NCBI GenBank assembly: GCA_028281575.1
Contig: JANQJP010000089.1
Span: forward strand, 1-64,000
DNA from: Cellvibrionaceae bacterium
GTDB lineage: Bacteria > Pseudomonadota > Gammaproteobacteria > Pseudomonadales > Cellvibrionaceae
Length of the DNA: 64,000 bases
Reading direction: 5' to 3'
Shown here: piece after piece, positions 26,046 through 35,375 of the stretch
Position numbering within the stretch: position 1 is the stretch's first letter
How the letters are laid out: every line of letters begins with the position of its first letter
Notes under the pieces: generated by a model
Database searches by the model: none
Told to the model about the DNA's origin: nothing
What the model saw: the letters and a program-made list of their open reading frames with translations, nothing else
Program-made: the position numbers and the translations under genes

Positions 26046-27302
26046 CTATTGGCGAATGTGTCCATCGCCAAAAACCACCCATTTTTGGGATGTCAAACCT
26101 TCCAGACCAACGGGACCGCGCGCGTGAATTTTATCGGTCGAAATGCCGATCTCTGCACCCAAACCATATTCAAAACCGTCGGCAAAGCGTGTAGATGCAT
26201 TGATCATCACCGACGCCGAATCAATCTCGGCAATAAAGCGCCGCGCCAGGCTAAAATTTTCGGTTACAATCGAATCCGTGTGCTGTGAACTGTGCCGGTT
26301 GATATGTGCTAGGGCTTCGTCAAAACTCGTGACAACTTTTACTGCCAGGATCGGCGCCAAATATTCGGTGTCCCAATCTTCTTCACTGGCCTTTTGAATA
26401 TTCGGCAGCAATTTAAGCGCCTCGGCACTGCCTCGCAATTCGACGCCTTCGGCGCTGTAAGCCTCTGCCAAGCGGGGCAAAATTGCTGCAGCCACACCTT
26501 CATGGACGAGCAGTGTCTCCATCGCATTACAGACCCCGTAGCGGTGAGTCTTGCTGTTTAATGCAATATTGTAGGCCTTATCCAAATCTGCGTTTGCATC
26601 AATATAAACGTGACAAATGCCGTCGAGGTGTTTAATAACGCTCACCTTTGCGTCATTGCTGATACGCTCGATCAGCCCCTTGCCGCCGCGCGGCACAATG
26701 ACATCGACATATTCCGGCATCGTAATTAACGCGCCGACAACAGCACGATCTGTCGTTTCAACCACTTGCACAGCGTGCTCGGGAAGACCGGCGCGAGCCA
26801 GACCAGCCTGAACGCATTTGGCAATGGCCTGATTCGAATGCAATGCCTCTTTACCGCCGCGCAAAATACTCGCATTACCCGCCTTTAAACAGAGGCTCGC
26901 TGCATCAATCGTTACGTTCGGACGCGACTCGTAGATAATGCCGATAACCCCCAGAGGCACACGCTTCTTGCCCACTTGAATGCCGGAAGGGCGGTAATTT
27001 AGCTCGGTAATTTCGCCGCAAGGATCTGGCAGACTGGCAACCTGGTGCAAACCTTCAATCATGCCGTCAATACGCGACATGTTTAACTCGAGACGATCCA
27101 GCAGCGCCGTATCCAAACCACTTGCGCGCCCAGCTTCCAAATCGCGAGCGTTCTCAGCCTGAATAACCTGACGTTGAGCGTCGATGGCAACAGCAATCTC
27201 GCGCAGAGCCTTGTCTTTGTCAGCGGTGGAGGCCGCCATCATCTTTCGTGAGGCCGCGCGCGCCTGCTGCCCCAATTGCCTTACATATGCTTCTACATCC
27301 AT
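26046..27302 (-). CDS. proA: Gamma-glutamyl phosphate reductase
   Basis: 418 residues. NADPH-dependent step of proline synthesis, giving glutamate semialdehyde. Matches the aldehyde-dehydrogenase-type fold: [31 protein letters not shown], the catalytic Cys in [13 protein letters not shown], and [15 protein letters not shown] near the end. The 105 bases to rsfS suggest a separate or weakly linked transcription unit. Confidence 0.97.
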   Translation of the reverse strand: MDVEAYVRQLGQQARAASRKMMAASTADKDKALREIAVAIDAQRQVIQAENARDLEAGRASGLDTALLDRLELNMSRIDGMIEGLHQVASLPDPCGEITELNYRPSGIQVGKKRVPLGVIGIIYESRPNVTIDAASLCLKAGNASILRGGKEALHSNQAIAKCVQAGLARAGLPEHAVQVVETTDRAVVGALITMPEYVDVIVPRGGKGLIERISNDAKVSVIKHLDGICHVYIDANADLDKAYNIALNSKTHRYGVCNAMETLLVHEGVAAAILPRLAEAYSAEGVELRGSAEALKLLPNIQKASEEDWDTEYLAPILAVKVVTSFDEALAHINRHSSQHTDSIVTENFSLARRFIAEIDSASVMINASTRFADGFEYGLGAEIGISTDKIHARGPVGLEGLTSQKWVVFGDGHIRQ

Positions 27303-27388
27303 AACTTGCGGAAATTTGTGCCTTTGTGGGAAAAGATGCCGATTATAGCGTGCTGGAGAGCAATTGGGTAAATGCAGAGATCATCGGT

Positions 27389-28369
27389 TTAGCGCGAGAA
27401 ATGCGCCAGAGCAAATTCGATTTTTTTGTCCACCGTCCACAATTCGGGTTTTTTGATCGCCTCTATCTGGCGCAGGCGCGGCAGTAAACCGGCATTGTTA
27501 GCAATTTGGATGGAAAGTCCCGGACGTGCATTGAGCTCGAGCAGGGCCGGTCCCTCCCGCTCATCAATCACAAGATCGACACCCAGATACCCCAGGCCAC
27601 AAATTTCGTGACACGAACAGGCCAGGCGCAATAGCTCGTGCCAGCGCGGGACCTGTAGCTCTGAAAGCAAAACCCCGGTGTCGGGATGCCGTTCAATGCA
27701 ACGGTCTCTTTGTACGGCGTTAATGGCTCGACCCGTCGCTATATTGAGGCCGACACCAATCGCACCCTGGTGCAGATTTGCTTTGCCGTGAGACTCGGTG
27801 CACGCCAGACGCATCATCGCCATCACAGGGATGCCACGAAAAACGATCACGCGGATATCGGGCACACCGTGATGTGAATACTTTGCCAGCGCATGGCTGG
27901 GAACAAGCAGCGTCTCAATCATCGCTACATCTGTCGCACCGCCGAGCGAAAATAGTCCTGCAAGAATATTGGATACATGCCGCTGTACGGCGGCCAGCTC
28001 CAACCAATCACCATTGGTCTTTTGATAGCGGCCCTGCTCGCACGCCTTAATAACAAGTATGCCTTTACCTCCAGAACCTTTGGCAGGCTTAATACAAAAA
28101 CCTTCTTTATCGCAGATGAACCGATCCAACAAGGACGCATCATGTTGGTTATCAATGACACCGAGTAAATCCGGCGTTGTGAGCCGGTATTCCAACGCCA
28201 GCTCTTTTGTATGGAGCTTGTTATCGACAATTGGAAAAAGTGAACGCGCGTTGTAGCGCGCGATATATTTGTGATTACGCTGATTCATACCGAGCAAACC
28301 GAGCGAACGCATATCTTTATAGCGCCGGAATACGCTGAATGGATCGAGCAAGGGAAGCGCGGCAAACAT
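27389..28369 (-). CDS. RimK-like ATP-grasp ligase (alpha-L-glutamate ligase-related)
   Basis: 326 residues. ATP-grasp fold with nucleotide-binding GFCIKPAKGSGGKGILVI (about 88-105) and metal-binding end GYLGVDLVIDEREGPALLELNARPG. This is the subfamily described as alpha-L-glutamate ligase-related, found beside transglutaminase-like 7TM proteins. ATP-grasp enzymes of this kind join an amino acid to a peptide or protein; the substrate here is not known. Last gene of a three-gene operon: its ATG overlaps the 7TM gene's stop by one base. Confidence 0.88.
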   Translation of the reverse strand: MFAALPLLDPFSVFRRYKDMRSLGLLGMNQRNHKYIARYNARSLFPIVDNKLHTKELALEYRLTTPDLLGVIDNQHDASLLDRFICDKEGFCIKPAKGSGGKGILVIKACEQGRYQKTNGDWLELAAVQRHVSNILAGLFSLGGATDVAMIETLLVPSHALAKYSHHGVPDIRVIVFRGIPVMAMMRLACTESHGKANLHQGAIGVGLNIATGRAINAVQRDRCIERHPDTGVLLSELQVPRWHELLRLACSCHEICGLGYLGVDLVIDEREGPALLELNARPGLSIQIANNAGLLPRLRQIEAIKKPELWTVDKKIEFALAHFSR

Positions 28370-29880
28370 TATTTTTTAATCATCGCGTAAAAGCGTTGAA
28401 GCTCAAATAAACGATAGCCAGTGTAAGTACCTAGAATCAAAACAATAGCCATGATAACCAACTGCAAACCGAGGAAGTTAAACGTCAGGTGCTGCACGTA
28501 TTCATTCATCATCAAGGCATAAGTAATGACTGCAACAAACAGCGAACCGCCTACTTGCGCCAGCACTTCCTGACCACCCTCTTCTTCCCAAAGAATCGAC
28601 ATACGCTCAATTGTCCAGCTCAAAATAATCATAGGGAAAAAACTAATTTTGAGCCCCTCGCTCAACCCGAGCTGATAGGACAATACAGCAAGCAGTGCGA
28701 TCAAAATAATGACCGAGATAATGACAGCGGATATGCGCGCAACCAATAATAAATTAAGTTGCGATAAATATCCCCGAATCAATAATCCCGTGCCAACGAT
28801 CAACACAAAGCCAACAAGCCCGGTCACCAAACTGGTCTGAATAAATGAAATGGCGATCAACACCGGCATAAACGTTCCCGCGGTACGAATACCGATAAGA
28901 ATGCGCAATAAACAAACCACCAAAACACCAATAGGAATTAATAAAATGCCCTTGAACAGGGCCTGCTCGGAAAGTGGCAGTGTATGAATCGAAAAATCCA
29001 ACAAATTAGATTGCATTTCGCGTTGTCTCACGACTAAATCACCAACCGGCATCTTTTGTTCAATCACGGAAAAAGACAAACGTGAATTGCGGCCACCCAG
29101 AACATCGAGCGCAGGCTGTGAGTGATATTCCCACATTAACACCGGAGACTCTGCGTTGCGCTCGCCGGTGAACGGATCGAATAATACGTAGTCATCACCG
29201 CTAAATACCTGCAGATAATCAAGCAATTGTGACCGGCGCCGTCCGTCCTCAAGCTCCAAAACAGAAACCCTTCGCGAAGCGACGCCCACCTGCTGTAAAA
29301 GTGCGACCAACCAGGCTTCACGACTCGCGTGTTGCTCAAGGAGAAATACACCCTCTATCTGATTGTTAAACTCCCGAATGAGTTCGCGCGTCAGCGTAAA
29401 TTCATCCGCAGATTTTTTTTTTGCACTTTCGAGCAGGGTGCGCGCCACAGTGATATGCGGCCCGGAACCGCGCAGTAATTTACTTTCAACTATTTGCGCA
29501 CTCGCCTGCTTCACTTGAAGCATTTTTTTTGCAGCGTATTCGGCGCGGTAATACAACACTTGCTTGCCCTGAGCCAAACGTACCGACCATTCCGCCCGAC
29601 GGACACCTCCGCGCTCGACAAACTCCAAACCATAACCAGGGCTCGCCGTGTACTCAGAAATACGCTCGAAACCGGTTTGAGTTTCCGGAACAGCTAAAGA
29701 CACAATCGCCGGAGTATTTTCCCCAACAAACTCAATACGCGCTTCAACTGACCACACTTGTTGTTGTTCACCGGGCAACCACGGAACATTGTAGGTAATA
29801 TGGCGATGCCAGCTAAGTGCCAGCCCCGCAAATACAAGTAAAAAAATTAAAATAACGAACGGTGTTTTACTGTGGTTCAT
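28369..29880 (-). CDS. Transglutaminase-like domain fused to seven membrane helices
   Basis: 503 residues. N-terminal membrane anchor (about 8-24), then a ~230-residue periplasmic domain resembling an inactive transglutaminase-like fold. No clear Cys-His-Asp triad is visible where one would be expected. The C-terminal ~190 residues (from about 305) form seven helices such as GILLIPIGVLVVCLLRILIG. This architecture is known from operons with a RimK-like ligase and an aspartyl protease-like protein. It overlaps both neighbours (4 and 1 bases), so the three proteins are probably made together. Confidence 0.87.
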   Translation of the reverse strand: MNHSKTPFVILIFLLVFAGLALSWHRHITYNVPWLPGEQQQVWSVEARIEFVGENTPAIVSLAVPETQTGFERISEYTASPGYGLEFVERGGVRRAEWSVRLAQGKQVLYYRAEYAAKKMLQVKQASAQIVESKLLRGSGPHITVARTLLESAKKKSADEFTLTRELIREFNNQIEGVFLLEQHASREAWLVALLQQVGVASRRVSVLELEDGRRRSQLLDYLQVFSGDDYVLFDPFTGERNAESPVLMWEYHSQPALDVLGGRNSRLSFSVIEQKMPVGDLVVRQREMQSNLLDFSIHTLPLSEQALFKGILLIPIGVLVVCLLRILIGIRTAGTFMPVLIAISFIQTSLVTGLVGFVLIVGTGLLIRGYLSQLNLLLVARISAVIISVIILIALLAVLSYQLGLSEGLKISFFPMIILSWTIERMSILWEEEGGQEVLAQVGGSLFVAVITYALMMNEYVQHLTFNFLGLQLVIMAIVLILGTYTGYRLFELQRFYAMIKK

Positions 29881-30740
29881 GGTGCGGCCTGAGCGTCATT
29901 TTCAGAGGAATCGACGCTATCGGCCTGCTGCTTTCTAAAAGTGTTTTCAGCTGCTCGTTCAAGTTGAACAAATGAAGGCGCTTTCTTCATAGTATATTTC
30001 AGCGATACATCAACTTTAGCTACGTCGGTGAGAAAGTTTTTTCCCATGATAATTTGTGGATAACTTTTCTTTTTCTCAACCACAATAAATTCTATTGCGT
30101 CAGAAAAGCTGGCTAACTGAACGGGGAGGGATACAACCGTACCGCGCACGGGCCTGACATTACCTAAATAGGTAATTTTGTCCTGTCGTAAAACTGGTGT
30201 ATCAATTGAACTGCGCCAACCATTGCGCTCAATATCGAAACGCAACCATTTTTTACCGTCGCGCTCGAAGGGTTGAATGTTATCTGCATAAAGAACGGAA
30301 AGATCTAGCGCCGTGTCGAGCAGTACCGCAAAGTAACGGTCTATCTCGGGTACCCACAGCCATTCGATACGGCCAAGTGTGAGTTTTCCCTCGTCCGTAT
30401 TCGCCAGATATTGCCGCGGCGAGGCCTGCGAGGTTGATGCTTTTTTTTCTATCTGGCCAGGCGGCTTTTTATTGTCTTCAAGCACAGTGAGGCTTTGTTG
30501 AACTTGTTCAAGTTGCTGCACAATCTGTTGCTGCTGCTCGGCAAATTTTTCAAGTGATATCTGATGCTCATCGACAGCGGTCTGAGTATGCTCCGCAGAA
30601 GCTTCGACCACCCGCACAGCCGCAAGTGTTTCGTCGAGCTTTTTATGAGTGAGACTGCAAGCGCTCACCATCAAAAATGCAGGCAAAGCGAGTCCATACA
30701 GGCGCAGTTTTTTTCTATTTATTTTCAACGTTGTCCCCAA
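29877..30740 (-). CDS. Retropepsin-like (RimB/zinc-protease family) lipoprotein
   Basis: 287 residues. Lipoprotein with lipobox VSAC (25-28), then a coiled coil rich in Gln/Glu (about 50-88), then a C-terminal domain of the family annotated as ATP-dependent zinc protease, which is retropepsin-like. The usual DTGA active-site string reads DTAL here (AVLLDTALDLSVLYA), so the aspartate is kept but the glycine is lost. The later KKSYPQIIMGKNFL strand is kept. It may be a binding protein rather than an active protease. First gene of the operon with the 7TM and ATP-grasp genes. Confidence 0.85.
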   Translation of the reverse strand: MGTTLKINRKKLRLYGLALPAFLMVSACSLTHKKLDETLAAVRVVEASAEHTQTAVDEHQISLEKFAEQQQQIVQQLEQVQQSLTVLEDNKKPPGQIEKKASTSQASPRQYLANTDEGKLTLGRIEWLWVPEIDRYFAVLLDTALDLSVLYADNIQPFERDGKKWLRFDIERNGWRSSIDTPVLRQDKITYLGNVRPVRGTVVSLPVQLASFSDAIEFIVVEKKKSYPQIIMGKNFLTDVAKVDVSLKYTMKKAPSFVQLERAAENTFRKQQADSVDSSENDAQAAP

Positions 30741-30883
30741 AACGAAAAATTGGCACGCAAGACTTCGATCTCTAAGCCCCAGGCCATCCAGGATGCACTT
30801 TGTACCTAAACTCTGAAGTCAAAGCAATCTCACAACGCGTATTTTTGGTCATTCAGACTACGTTCACTTAGCCGCAATTAGGC

Positions 30884-30899
30884 TAGAGCCTGTTGATTC
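30884..30899. repeat. Solo half of the GGCCTGTT-type repeat
   Basis: TAGAGCCTGTTGATTC matches the start of the terminal inverted repeats at 31463 and 47187 (GRGCCTRTTRA...). Short, so only suggestive. Confidence 0.35.
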
Positions 30900-30918
30900 A
30901 AGAAATTTGGAGAGTGTT

Positions 30919-31455
30919 ATGAAAAACGCCGTTTTACTCTTAATCGCCGCTAGTGGCTTAATCGGTCTGTCTGCGCAGGCGGGACCGCATCGATCAACCG
31001 ATTACGCACGTGTTACCAAGGTCGAACCCATATATGAAACGGTAAGGCACAGTATTCCCGAGGAAACCTGCTGGACCGAAACCGTAAGAGAAATCTCGCC
31101 CCAATCAAACGCGCATTCAGCAACGCCAACACTGATAGGCGGCATTCTCGGTGGGGTTATCGGTAACGAAGTAGGGAAAGGCGGAGACAACAAAAAAATA
31201 GGCGCCGTAGTCGGCTCAATTTTGGGCATATCTATCGCCCGAGACATTCAGAAACAGCACCGAACGCGCGACCACAGTAACGAAGTCCGTTATCGCGATG
31301 TCGAGCGCTGCGAAGTCAACGAACGGGTCGAGATCGAGCAGGTGCTAAGTGGCTACAACGTGACGTACAGGTACTTTAATAAGAGCTACCAAACATTTAT
31401 GCAGGAGCATCCCGGCGAGAAGCTGCGCGTCGCAGTTAACGTTCGCCCGCTTTAG
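30919..31455 (+). CDS. Glycine-zipper outer-membrane-type protein
   Basis: 178 residues from ATG 30919 (GGAG six bases before). Signal peptide to about residue 22. The central glycine zipper GGILGGVIGNEVGKGG, then GAVVGSILG, is the rickettsial 17-kDa-antigen-like domain (glycine zipper 2TM). The C-terminal beta-rich part (YNVTYRYFNKSYQTFMQEHP) is common in such envelope proteins. Role unknown; probably inserted in or attached to the outer membrane. Confidence 0.85.
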   Translation: MKNAVLLLIAASGLIGLSAQAGPHRSTDYARVTKVEPIYETVRHSIPEETCWTETVREISPQSNAHSATPTLIGGILGGVIGNEVGKGGDNKKIGAVVGSILGISIARDIQKQHRTRDHSNEVRYRDVERCEVNERVEIEQVLSGYNVTYRYFNKSYQTFMQEHPGEKLRVAVNVRPL

Positions 31456-31462
31456 CACTTAG

Positions 31463-31520
31463 GGCCTGTTGACACTAATTTGGTCTCCAGCCGTGATGAT
31501 CAAATTAGTCTTAACAGGCC
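31463..31520. repeat. 58-bp inverted-repeat element
   Basis: Arms 31463-31482 and 31501-31520 are inverted copies matching at 18 of 20 positions (GGCCTGTT, then RACACTAATTTG-like). The 18-base centre is unique. No T-run follows, so it is not a standard terminator. The arms match the ends of the longer element at 47187-47614, so this looks like a minimal, end-only member of the same family. It starts eight bases after a stop codon. Confidence 0.7.
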
Positions 31521-31618
31521 GGCCCTACCAACACCAAAGCAACGCCAACTGAAGCGCTTACTCGTTCGCACCAGTTGGCGTAGAATAGCCGCATTGTGTA
31601 TACAAGGTTTTCTCTGCA

Positions 31619-31858
31619 ATGTTCAATCGCCAACGCCGTTGTTTAATTATCGCCGCCCTGCTTGCATCGCAGTTGTTCGTTGCGGCCCCAAGCGCAGCCG
31701 AAATGTCCAAGAGCGAAGCGGCCGCCAGGGCAAAAACCCTGCACGGCGGCAAAGTATTGAGCGTGGAAAAGGTTCAATCAGAAAACGGGAAAACGGTATT
31801 CAGGATTAAACTCCTACAAAAGGGCGGCAGAGTAAAAATGGTCACCGTACGAGGTTAA
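31619..31858 (+). CDS. PepSY-domain periplasmic protein
   Basis: 79 residues. Signal peptide (to about 27, ...APSAAE), then a single PepSY-like domain: MSKSEAAARAKTLHGGKVLS and NGKTVFRIKLLQKGGRVKMV. Small PepSY proteins commonly accompany PhoPQ-like two-component systems and may modulate the sensor. Eight bases separate it from the response regulator, so it is probably cotranscribed. Confidence 0.88.
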   Translation: MFNRQRRCLIIAALLASQLFVAAPSAAEMSKSEAAARAKTLHGGKVLSVEKVQSENGKTVFRIKLLQKGGRVKMVTVRG

Positions 31859-31866
31859 AACCCGAT

Positions 31867-32532
31867 ATGCGCCTACTCATTGTCGAAGACGAACTGTCAA
31901 TTCAAACACAGATAAAAGATGTTTTCCTGGAGCAGAGATTTGTCGTGGACTGTGCATCAAATGGCACTGATGGCGCTTATTACGCACTGGAATACGACTA
32001 CGATCTCGCCATTATTGATGTCGGTCTGCCCGGCCGTGACGGCATCAGCATTATTCAAGAAATGCGCGAAGCCGGCAAAAACTGCCCGGTGTTAATATTA
32101 ACTGCGCGCGGTGACTGGCAGGACAAAGTTAAAGGCCTGGAATCGGGCGCCGATGACTACCTCGTCAAACCGTTTCACGAAGAGGAGTTAAAAGCCCGGG
32201 CGAATGCGCTTATTAGACGTTCAGCAGGACATGCCAGCCCCAAAATGGACTTTGGCCAACTCGTTATCGACACATCCTCGAAACAGGTTTTTGTCAACGG
32301 TGAGGAGCTCGTGCTGACAAGTTTTGAATTCAATACGCTCGAATACCTGGCCTTACATCGCGATTCAGCGATCTCCAAAAGCGAACTCACCGAGCATCTT
32401 TATCACCAGGATTACGAGCGCGACAGCAATGTTATCGAAGTGTTTATCGGCCGCTTGCGCAAAAAACTCGCACCGCTCGATCTGATTAAAACAGTTCGCG
32501 GGCGGGGCTACCGTTTTTCACCCGATAGCTAA
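31867..32532 (+). CDS. PhoP/QseB-type response regulator
   Basis: 221 residues. Receiver domain with acidic pocket VEDE, phospho-acceptor Asp in AIIDVGLPGRDG (about 51), Thr in LILTARG and Lys in DDYLVKPF. C-terminal OmpR-type winged helix with SNVIEVFIGRLRKKL and VRGRGYRF. Overlaps the kinase by one base (TAATG). Closest in layout to PhoP of Pseudomonas-type PepSY-PhoP-PhoQ operons. Confidence 0.95.
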   Translation: MRLLIVEDELSIQTQIKDVFLEQRFVVDCASNGTDGAYYALEYDYDLAIIDVGLPGRDGISIIQEMREAGKNCPVLILTARGDWQDKVKGLESGADDYLVKPFHEEELKARANALIRRSAGHASPKMDFGQLVIDTSSKQVFVNGEELVLTSFEFNTLEYLALHRDSAISKSELTEHLYHQDYERDSNVIEVFIGRLRKKLAPLDLIKTVRGRGYRFSPDS

Positions 32533-33875
32533 TGCCTTACTCCCCGTCCCTCATCCGCCGGTTTTGGCTCGCATCCGCATTGCTATTACCTATACTCATG
32601 GGCTTTAGTGCGCTGGTTTTACATCGATCTTATGTGACCAGCCTGGACGCCGCGGAGAAAGATGCGCTATTTGCGCAGATTTATGCCCTGATCGCGGTGG
32701 CCGAATTTGATGGCGAGTTGATGCAACTGCCGGCGATGATGGCTAATCCGCGTTTTGAAATGCCGGAATCTGGCCTCTATGCCCGCGTTCTAAGCGACAA
32801 GCAACACCTTGTCTGGCAATCCAAGTCGTTGGAAGCCACGCAGTTTGTGCTTGAGGATAGCGCCAATTGCCCTCGAGCCGGCAATAGCGCCGATTTTGAA
32901 TCTCACTTGAACCGCCACCCACATCGGTACTTGCGCTTCGGCACGTTGTGGGAATTTGATGAACAAGAGTTCTATTTTTGTTTCGAAGTCATCCACTCCC
33001 AACTCGCCAAGCGCAACGAAATTGGTGGTTATCGACGCACACTTGCGCTTTGGCTGGGGGGCATGGCGTTTTTGCTTCTCGCTATTCAAGTGGCAATCGT
33101 TCGCTGGGGCCTGCGTCCAATGCGTCAAGTAGCCGATGAGATCAAATTGGTTGAGCAGGGCCGTATTTCCCAGCTCAGCAGCCGTTACCCCGAAGAAATT
33201 CTGCCTATTACTGAAAGCCTGAATACACTACTTGAAAGTGAAGCCCACCAGCGTAACCGCTATAAAAATTCGCTTTCTGATCTGGCACACAGCTTAAAAA
33301 CACCGCTTGCGGTTATTCGTTCACTCATTGACGATCAAGGCAAAGATAAGCAGGTTGACGAACAAATAGAGCGCATGTCGACAATTATCTCGCACCAACT
33401 CGCGCGCGCTAACGCCGAGGTAAAAACTGTATTTGGCGTCGAAACAAAGTTGCAGCCCGTCGTTAAGCGACTCTGTCAGGCGCTTAACAAAGTTTATGCG
33501 GATAAGCAGCTTCAGTTTAATGTAGAGATCGATACTGAAATCCAATGCCAGGTGGAAGAGGACGATCTGATGGAAGTCCTCGGTAATATTATTGAGAACG
33601 CCTGCAAATACGGTAATTCTGAAGTTGTAATTGTCGCCACGGCAAATGCTGACGATATTGTTGTTAGCATCGAAGATGACGGACCCGGTATTGCCAATGA
33701 ATTATCTAAGTCGATTTTGAGCCGGGGAGCAAGAGCAGATACGGGGAAAATTGGCCAGGGAATCGGCTTGGCGATAGCGGTGGATATTCTAAGCAGTTAC
33801 AATGGCGCCCTGACAATCGAACGAAGCGCGGCAGGGGGAGCGGCGTTTCTCATCCAAATCCCTGGTGCTCGTTAG
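32532..33875 (+). CDS. PhoQ-like sensor histidine kinase
   Basis: 447 residues. Two membrane segments (about 9-30 and 170-190) flank a periplasmic sensor domain. After a short HAMP-like linker the kinase has an H-box SDLAHSLKTPLAVIRS, N-box NIIENACKYG, G1 DDGPGIA and G2 GQGIGLAIAVDIL. Partner of the preceding regulator. Ligand unknown; divalent cations or antimicrobial peptides would be typical for PhoQ-like sensors. Confidence 0.93.
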   Translation: MPYSPSLIRRFWLASALLLPILMGFSALVLHRSYVTSLDAAEKDALFAQIYALIAVAEFDGELMQLPAMMANPRFEMPESGLYARVLSDKQHLVWQSKSLEATQFVLEDSANCPRAGNSADFESHLNRHPHRYLRFGTLWEFDEQEFYFCFEVIHSQLAKRNEIGGYRRTLALWLGGMAFLLLAIQVAIVRWGLRPMRQVADEIKLVEQGRISQLSSRYPEEILPITESLNTLLESEAHQRNRYKNSLSDLAHSLKTPLAVIRSLIDDQGKDKQVDEQIERMSTIISHQLARANAEVKTVFGVETKLQPVVKRLCQALNKVYADKQLQFNVEIDTEIQCQVEEDDLMEVLGNIIENACKYGNSEVVIVATANADDIVVSIEDDGPGIANELSKSILSRGARADTGKIGQGIGLAIAVDILSSYNGALTIERSAAGGAAFLIQIPGAR

Positions 33876-33934
33876 GACTTTGACCTGGGAAGCTTTTCAT
33901 ACAAGCATACATCGATATAAGGCACTCGCATTCC

Positions 33935-34327
33935 ATGAATTATTACGAGCAAATAATGTCCAGCAAGCTACTGACTTATCTGCGCATAGGTCAGTTTGTT
34001 TTCGCGATTATTATTTATACAACACTATTGTTAATGCCCAACCCGCAAATCGGGCAGGCCGGATTTTCTGATTTTTTTCTACACGCGCTGGGTAATGCGA
34101 TATTAATGGCGTCCGCGTGGGTAGCGTCTGGTGGCAGGTACTCGGCGATGGGCCCCTTTCTATTTGTTATTCCATTTTCCTTAATCGTCGAATTGGCCCA
34201 GGGCATGACTGACAATAGAACACCTGAACTCATTGACGTTGTTGCCAATGTCGTGGGCGCACTCGTTGGTTTTCTCGTATGTGGGTTTCTTAGTTCCGTA
34301 CTAAAAAAATACCTAAAAGAAAACTAA
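33935..34327 (+). CDS. VanZ-like small membrane protein
   Basis: 130 residues (an alternative start at 33956 gives 123). Four membrane segments. The conserved VanZ-like residues appear as SLIVELAQGMTDNRTPELID, followed by VVANVVGALVGF. VanZ-like proteins are membrane proteins of mostly unknown function, some tied to glycopeptide tolerance. No operon partner apparent; 60 bases follow the kinase stop. Confidence 0.85.
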   Translation: MNYYEQIMSSKLLTYLRIGQFVFAIIIYTTLLLMPNPQIGQAGFSDFFLHALGNAILMASAWVASGGRYSAMGPFLFVIPFSLIVELAQGMTDNRTPELIDVVANVVGALVGFLVCGFLSSVLKKYLKEN

Positions 34328-34387
34328 TCTGACCAAAACTGCTTAATTGTTTTGCAGTAATATTTCTTAAGTTGTTTTCTATGCTGC

Positions 34388-35308
34388 TCAACCATTAAGC
34401 AAGTGCTTTACACATGGACCTAAATCGGGGTAGCGGAATTCAAAACCCAGTGCTTGCAGCGCATTGGACGATACCCGCTGACTGACAAACAACAATTCGT
34501 CAGCCATCTCACCTAATGCACACTGTAAAACAAATTTCGGTACAGGTGCGAGCAGCAGAGCGCCAGATTCTTTTTTCAATACTTTTGCCAGATCTTTATT
34601 TTTTACCGGACTTGGGGCAACGATATTCAAGGTCTGTGCCTGCCCACACGCAATTAAAAATTTTATCGCTGCAACAACATCATTAATGTGCACCCAAGAA
34701 AACCATTGCTCTCCCGAACCAAATACGGTGGAAAGCTTATATGTTAGTGGTTTGGCAAACTCTAACCACGAACCACCGTTTTGGCTAAAGACCACACCAA
34801 AGCGCCCAATACCCACCGGGATGCCAAGTTGTTGAGCACGCTGCGCCTCCTGCTCCCACTGACAACAAAGATCTGATGAAAAGCAGGCCCGGCGCGCGGT
34901 ATTTTCGTCAATGACCTCAGCGGCGTGATCACCATAATAACCAATAGCAGAAGCAGAAAAAAAGTAAGAAGGCTTGTGTTGAAGCCTTTGCAAAAAATCT
35001 ATTAGACGGCGAGTAGTTTCAACACGGCTGTCGAGCAAATTTTGCTTTTGCTCAACTGTCCATTTTTTACCGGCAATGGATTCTCCAGCGAGATTAATTA
35101 CAACATCAAACTTAGTATCGAGCGAGATACTGCTCAAAGTGCCCACATAGGCGATGCGTGCTTTTGGGCTCGCCTTTTTGCTCTCCGCAGTGCGCGACAA
35201 TACCAGCGCACTGCCGCCGGCATCGCTGATCCTTTCCAATATCACAGAGCCAATTAAACCGGTACCACCTGTAACAAGAAAACGTCGAGCCCAAACATCC
35301 GAGGTCAT
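34388..35308 (-). CDS. TIGR01777-family NAD-dependent epimerase (YfcH-like)
   Basis: 306 residues from ATG 35308. Extended short-chain dehydrogenase fold: NAD-binding RRFLVTGGTGLIGS at the start, VINLAGESIAGKKW (about 70-83), and the catalytic-type YYGD in SAIGYYGDHAAEVIDE. The C-terminal DUF1731 part reads SSNALQALGFEFRYPDL. Substrate not known for the family; widely conserved. Confidence 0.93.
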   Translation of the reverse strand: MTSDVWARRFLVTGGTGLIGSVILERISDAGGSALVLSRTAESKKASPKARIAYVGTLSSISLDTKFDVVINLAGESIAGKKWTVEQKQNLLDSRVETTRRLIDFLQRLQHKPSYFFSASAIGYYGDHAAEVIDENTARRACFSSDLCCQWEQEAQRAQQLGIPVGIGRFGVVFSQNGGSWLEFAKPLTYKLSTVFGSGEQWFSWVHINDVVAAIKFLIACGQAQTLNIVAPSPVKNKDLAKVLKKESGALLLAPVPKFVLQCALGEMADELLFVSQRVSSNALQALGFEFRYPDLGPCVKHLLNG

Positions 35309-35375
35309 CGCTATCACCAAGATATATTCGTTTTAAAAGTTTTCAGATAAAACCAAAAAATGAAAAAAGTATTGC

